This document shows positions 31,130 to 33,317 of a stretch of DNA of 33,317 nt, one piece after another; positions within the stretch are counted from its first letter, which is position 1, and every line of letters starts with the position of its first letter. The notes below the pieces were generated by a model that had not been told where the DNA came from, did not search any database, and was given only the letters and a program-made list of their open reading frames with translations. Source of the DNA: JACJWR01 sp044326505 (lineage in GTDB: Bacteria > Actinomycetota > Actinomycetes > S36-B12 > UBA10799); contig JBIRBF010000005.1 in assembly GCA_044326505.1 (NCBI GenBank), forward strand, positions 1 to 33,317, in the 5' to 3' direction. The translations under genes were made by a program, and so were the position numbers.

Positions 31130-32989
31130 ATGGCTACACGCGCGGTTCTCGAGTACGTCGGCGGGGGTATCCCGGCGGCGGTGGGGGCTGCGCGCCCGGA
31201 GTGGGATGCGGGCCTGGACTTCGGCCCCGATGCGCTGTGGTCGGCCGAATCCGCGGATGCGGTTGATGCGGCGGAGGCGGATGCGCTGGCGGCGTTGTTC
31301 GATGCCGGTGAACCGTGGGATGCGTGCGCGGATGACCCTGAGCCCGCGGCCCTCACGGGCGCTCGGGTCGCCGAGGGTCGCGGTGCCCCCGATGCCGTCG
31401 GGGCTGGCGCGGTGGATGGGGCGTCGGCTGGTCCGGTGCCGCTGGGGTTGGCGGGGTGGGTGCGCCCGGAGTGGTGGTCGGCGGTGCTGGATCGGCGGGT
31501 GCGGGCGCTGTTGGTGATGCCCGTGGGTCCGAGTCTGGCCCAGGCGCTGGAGCACATCGGGGCTTTGGAGCGCTGCGGTGTGGACCACCGCGATGCCGAT
31601 CCCTGCGTGGAGGCCGTCGAGCGGCTGCCGGTGCCTGGGTCCGCGGCCGGGTTCGCGTGCCCGTGCCAGCTTCTGGTGGCAGCGGCGTGGGAGGCGGTCA
31701 TGGGTTGGGCCTCGGTGCGCTCCGCAGGCGCTGTGTGCGCGGCAGTCGGCGGGTCTGAGGTGGGCGCGGTCCCGGAGGGGTTCGCCCGGGCTGGGGTGGT
31801 CGACCAGGCTCGGGTGGAGCTGGCGGCGGTGCTGGGGATCAGCCCGGCGGCGGCGGTGGGGCGCATCGCGGCGGCGCGGGCGCTGATCGGCTGCCGGGAG
31901 TTGGCCGCGGCTGCGGCAGAGGGGCTGGTGTTCAGCTCGGGACTTTCGGCGGTGCTGTTCGAGGTCCGATCCCTGTCGAAGGGGGCGCGCCGGGCGGTGC
32001 TGGGAGCGCTGGCAGGCCGCGTCCGGGCACGGCGGGGTGCGGGTCGGGGAGCGTGGACCCCGCCGCAGCTGCGCCGCCGCGTGCGGGCGCTGGTGTTGTC
32101 GTTGGCGGCCGAGGAGGCCGCGCAGGCCCGGCGGCGGTCGCGGGCGGGTCGCCGGGTCAGCGTCACTCCAGATTCTGGGGGGATGGCGTGGCTGTCGGCG
32201 CTGGTCGCCGACACGGATGCGCAGCGGATCCGCAATCGGCTCACCTCCGCTGCGGCCGCGGCCCGGGCCGACCATCCCGGAGGCGCCGACCGGCCATCGA
32301 TGGACCAGTTGCGCGCGGACCTGCTCGTCGCCGCCCTGCTCGGGCTGCAACCCGCCGACGGCCCGGACCACGACGCCGGCGGCCTCGACTCGGGCCAAAG
32401 CGCAGCCGGCGACGATCGCTCGCCGGTCGCCGGCACGGGCCCGCTGCCGGTCGGATCTCGCCCGGAGTTGTCAGTCGTGGTGGACCTTCCCACGCTGCTG
32501 CACCTGGCCGATCACGCCGGCGACGTCGCCGGGCTGGGCCCGGTGCCAGCCGACGTGGCCCGGTGGCTGGCCGCCGACGGGCGGTGGCGGCTGCTGATCA
32601 CCTCCGCCGCCTCCGGGCTGGTCGTCGCGACCTCGCCGCGTACCTATGCCCCGAGCGCCGCGCTAGCCCGGCTGATCCGGGCCAGGGAGCCGAGCTGCCG
32701 TATGCCTGGCTGTACCCGAGCCGCGGTGGACAGCGACCTGGACCACACCCAGGCGTGGCCCGCCGCACCGGGCTCGACCCCCGCCAACCTCGGCCCGCTG
32801 TGCCGGCCCCACCACAACCTCAAGACCCACCACGGCTACCAGCTGCATAACCACCAAGAAGACCCCGGCGGTGGGGGCTGCGGCGGCGCGCCCCGCGAGC
32901 TGAACCGCCCTGCCCCCGGCTGGACCTGGACCTTCCCCAGCGGCCTCACCCACACCGACCACCCCGACCCGCCCCTGCCCGGGCCCTAG
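31130..32989 (+). CDS. DUF222 domain HNH endonuclease
   Basis: 619-residue protein with the architecture common in actinobacteria: a long helical DUF222 region (about 130-400) and a C-terminal HNH nuclease. DUF222 is recognised from LLVAAAWEAVMGWASVRSAG, ARVELAAVLGISPAAAVGRI and AARALIGCRELAAAAAEGLV. The nuclease has CRMPGCTRAAVDSDLDHTQA, then NLGPLCRPHHNLKTH, giving the zinc cysteines, the D-H pair and the final histidines of an HNH fold. The family occurs in many copies per genome and its biological role is not established; mobile-element or restriction links are guesses. The ATG at 31130 follows a G-rich stretch (ggtgggggt). The first 110 residues are poorly conserved and rich in Ala/Asp. 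It is not obviously broken. Confidence 0.88.
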   Translation: MATRAVLEYVGGGIPAAVGAARPEWDAGLDFGPDALWSAESADAVDAAEADALAALFDAGEPWDACADDPEPAALTGARVAEGRGAPDAVGAGAVDGASAGPVPLGLAGWVRPEWWSAVLDRRVRALLVMPVGPSLAQALEHIGALERCGVDHRDADPCVEAVERLPVPGSAAGFACPCQLLVAAAWEAVMGWASVRSAGAVCAAVGGSEVGAVPEGFARAGVVDQARVELAAVLGISPAAAVGRIAAARALIGCRELAAAAAEGLVFSSGLSAVLFEVRSLSKGARRAVLGALAGRVRARRGAGRGAWTPPQLRRRVRALVLSLAAEEAAQARRRSRAGRRVSVTPDSGGMAWLSALVADTDAQRIRNRLTSAAAAARADHPGGADRPSMDQLRADLLVAALLGLQPADGPDHDAGGLDSGQSAAGDDRSPVAGTGPLPVGSRPELSVVVDLPTLLHLADHAGDVAGLGPVPADVARWLAADGRWRLLITSAASGLVVATSPRTYAPSAALARLIRAREPSCRMPGCTRAAVDSDLDHTQAWPAAPGSTPANLGPLCRPHHNLKTHHGYQLHNHQEDPGGGGCGGAPRELNRPAPGWTWTFPSGLTHTDHPDPPLPGP

Positions 32990-32995
32990 GGCCCG
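32980..32995. terminator. 16-bp perfect palindrome across the stop codon of the HNH gene
   Basis: cgggccctagggcccg is a perfect palindrome whose centre contains the TAG stop of the HNH gene, 5 bp before the stop of the convergent gene. It has no loop bases, so as RNA only a shortened stem could form. A bidirectional terminator for the convergent pair is the simplest role; a protein-binding site is the alternative. Confidence 0.4.
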
Positions 32996-33000
32996 ACCTG

Positions 33001-33317
33001 TCAGCCCAGGTCGACTGCCGCGAGGGGCAGGCCCATCACCAGCGCCGCCACCAGTGGTGCGGCAAGCCCAGGTGCCAGTTGCACCGAGACATCGTCGGTG
33101 GCGCCAGCAGCTGCATCAGCGACGGCGTCAGCAGACACGGCTGCATCTGCGCCGGAAGGCTCCGGGACCAGTGCGTAGCGCCGATCCACCGGCTCGGCTC
33201 GGCCCCAGGCCCGCGACATGGCGCTGGCCCGGACCTCGCTGGGGGGCTGCAGGCCGCGGGCACTGGCGGTCACATCGGTGAGCCAGCGCGAGGTTGCCTG
33301 CACGTGCTGGTCGGCCG
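33001..33317 (-). CDS. C-terminal part of an unrecognised protein (runs off the window)
   Basis: The minus-strand frame is open from the window edge to a stop at 33001, giving about 105 residues of the C-terminal end. It begins ADQHVQATSRWLTDVTASAR and continues with a helical, charged part (SEVRASAMSRAWGRAEPVDR), then an Ala/Asp/Ser-rich low-complexity stretch and a hydrophobic Leu/Ala-rich end finishing in AAVDLG. A GTG inside (33303) is not necessarily the start. I do not recognise the family. The composition (GC-rich third positions, few rare codons) fits coding sequence. It converges on the HNH gene with 11 bp between the stops. Confidence 0.5.
   Translation of the reverse strand, partial: ADQHVQATSRWLTDVTASARGLQPPSEVRASAMSRAWGRAEPVDRRYALVPEPSGADAAVSADAVADAAAGATDDVSVQLAPGLAAPLVAALVMGLPLAAVDLG

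Noticed and set aside
30617..32398. 593-codon minus-strand frame over glgM and the HNH gene, with a Lys-rich stretch near 31050-31090
   Set aside because: The PAPAKKKAHLAGIAA-like stretch drew attention, but the frame crosses two clear genes and is Arg/Pro/His-rich with no domain.

Overview
The window is high-GC DNA from an actinobacterium. The lineage markers are an HspR-controlled dnaK operon, a GlnR regulator divergent from mycothiol synthase (mshD), the XRE regulator / HBHA-like protein / DUF2516 neighbourhood known from mycobacteria (Rv0474-Rv0476), the actinobacterial maltose-1-phosphate synthase GlgM opposite glgC, and a DUF222-HNH endonuclease. The genus cannot be read from the sequence. 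Coding density is high and many gene pairs overlap by 4 bp. No rRNA, tRNA, CRISPR array, insertion sequence or prophage was seen.

Layout, left to right. (1) 1-2800: sulfate activation, cysD and a cysN-cysC fusion, of the enterobacterial/NodQ subtype. CysD has Arg where the PP-loop Ser is expected. (2) 2801-9933: a five-gene proteostasis operon, dnaK-grpE-dnaJ-hspR-clpB. Its 371-bp leader region appears to stack a CRP/GlxR-like palindrome, a SigH/SigR-type promoter (GGAAT-N18-GTT) and a degenerate HspR operator (HAIR). (3) 10047-12353: a small sugar/methyl-transfer island with an FkbM methyltransferase, a GT4-type glycosyltransferase and the decayed remnant of a second methyltransferase. (4) 12373-13831, minus strand: XRE regulator, Lys/Ala/Pro-rich protein and DUF2516 protein. 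This is the hbhA locus, but the basic repeat lies at the N-terminus instead of the C-terminus. (5) 13853-15980: an asparaginase II-type enzyme and a DUF4388 protein.

(6) 15981-20836, minus strand: nine closely packed genes, glnR - thioredoxin - DUF4395 - DsrE - a 34-codon membrane peptide - nitrobindin - Fur/Nur-like regulator - ygfZ - dtd. The common theme is redox, thiol, NO/heme, Fe-S and metal homeostasis, headed by the nitrogen regulator. mshD starts 75 bp away in the opposite direction. (7) 20912-26663, plus strand: mshD, then a polyphosphate cluster of ppk, a CYTH-CHAD protein and a MutT1-type Nudix/histidine-phosphatase fusion. (8) 26672-29756, minus strand: HMG-CoA lyase family enzyme, rhomboid-like membrane protein and glgC. 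glgM (29827-30987) faces the other way, giving the start of alpha-glucan synthesis. (9) 31130-32989: a DUF222-HNH endonuclease. The window ends inside an unrecognised gene on the minus strand.

Most of the window is conserved actinobacterial core. The parts most worth following up are the rearranged HBHA-like protein, the nine-gene redox run with its tiny membrane protein and Nur-like regulator, the layered heat-shock promoter, and the CysD active-site substitution. All function calls rest on reading motifs by eye; no database search was run.
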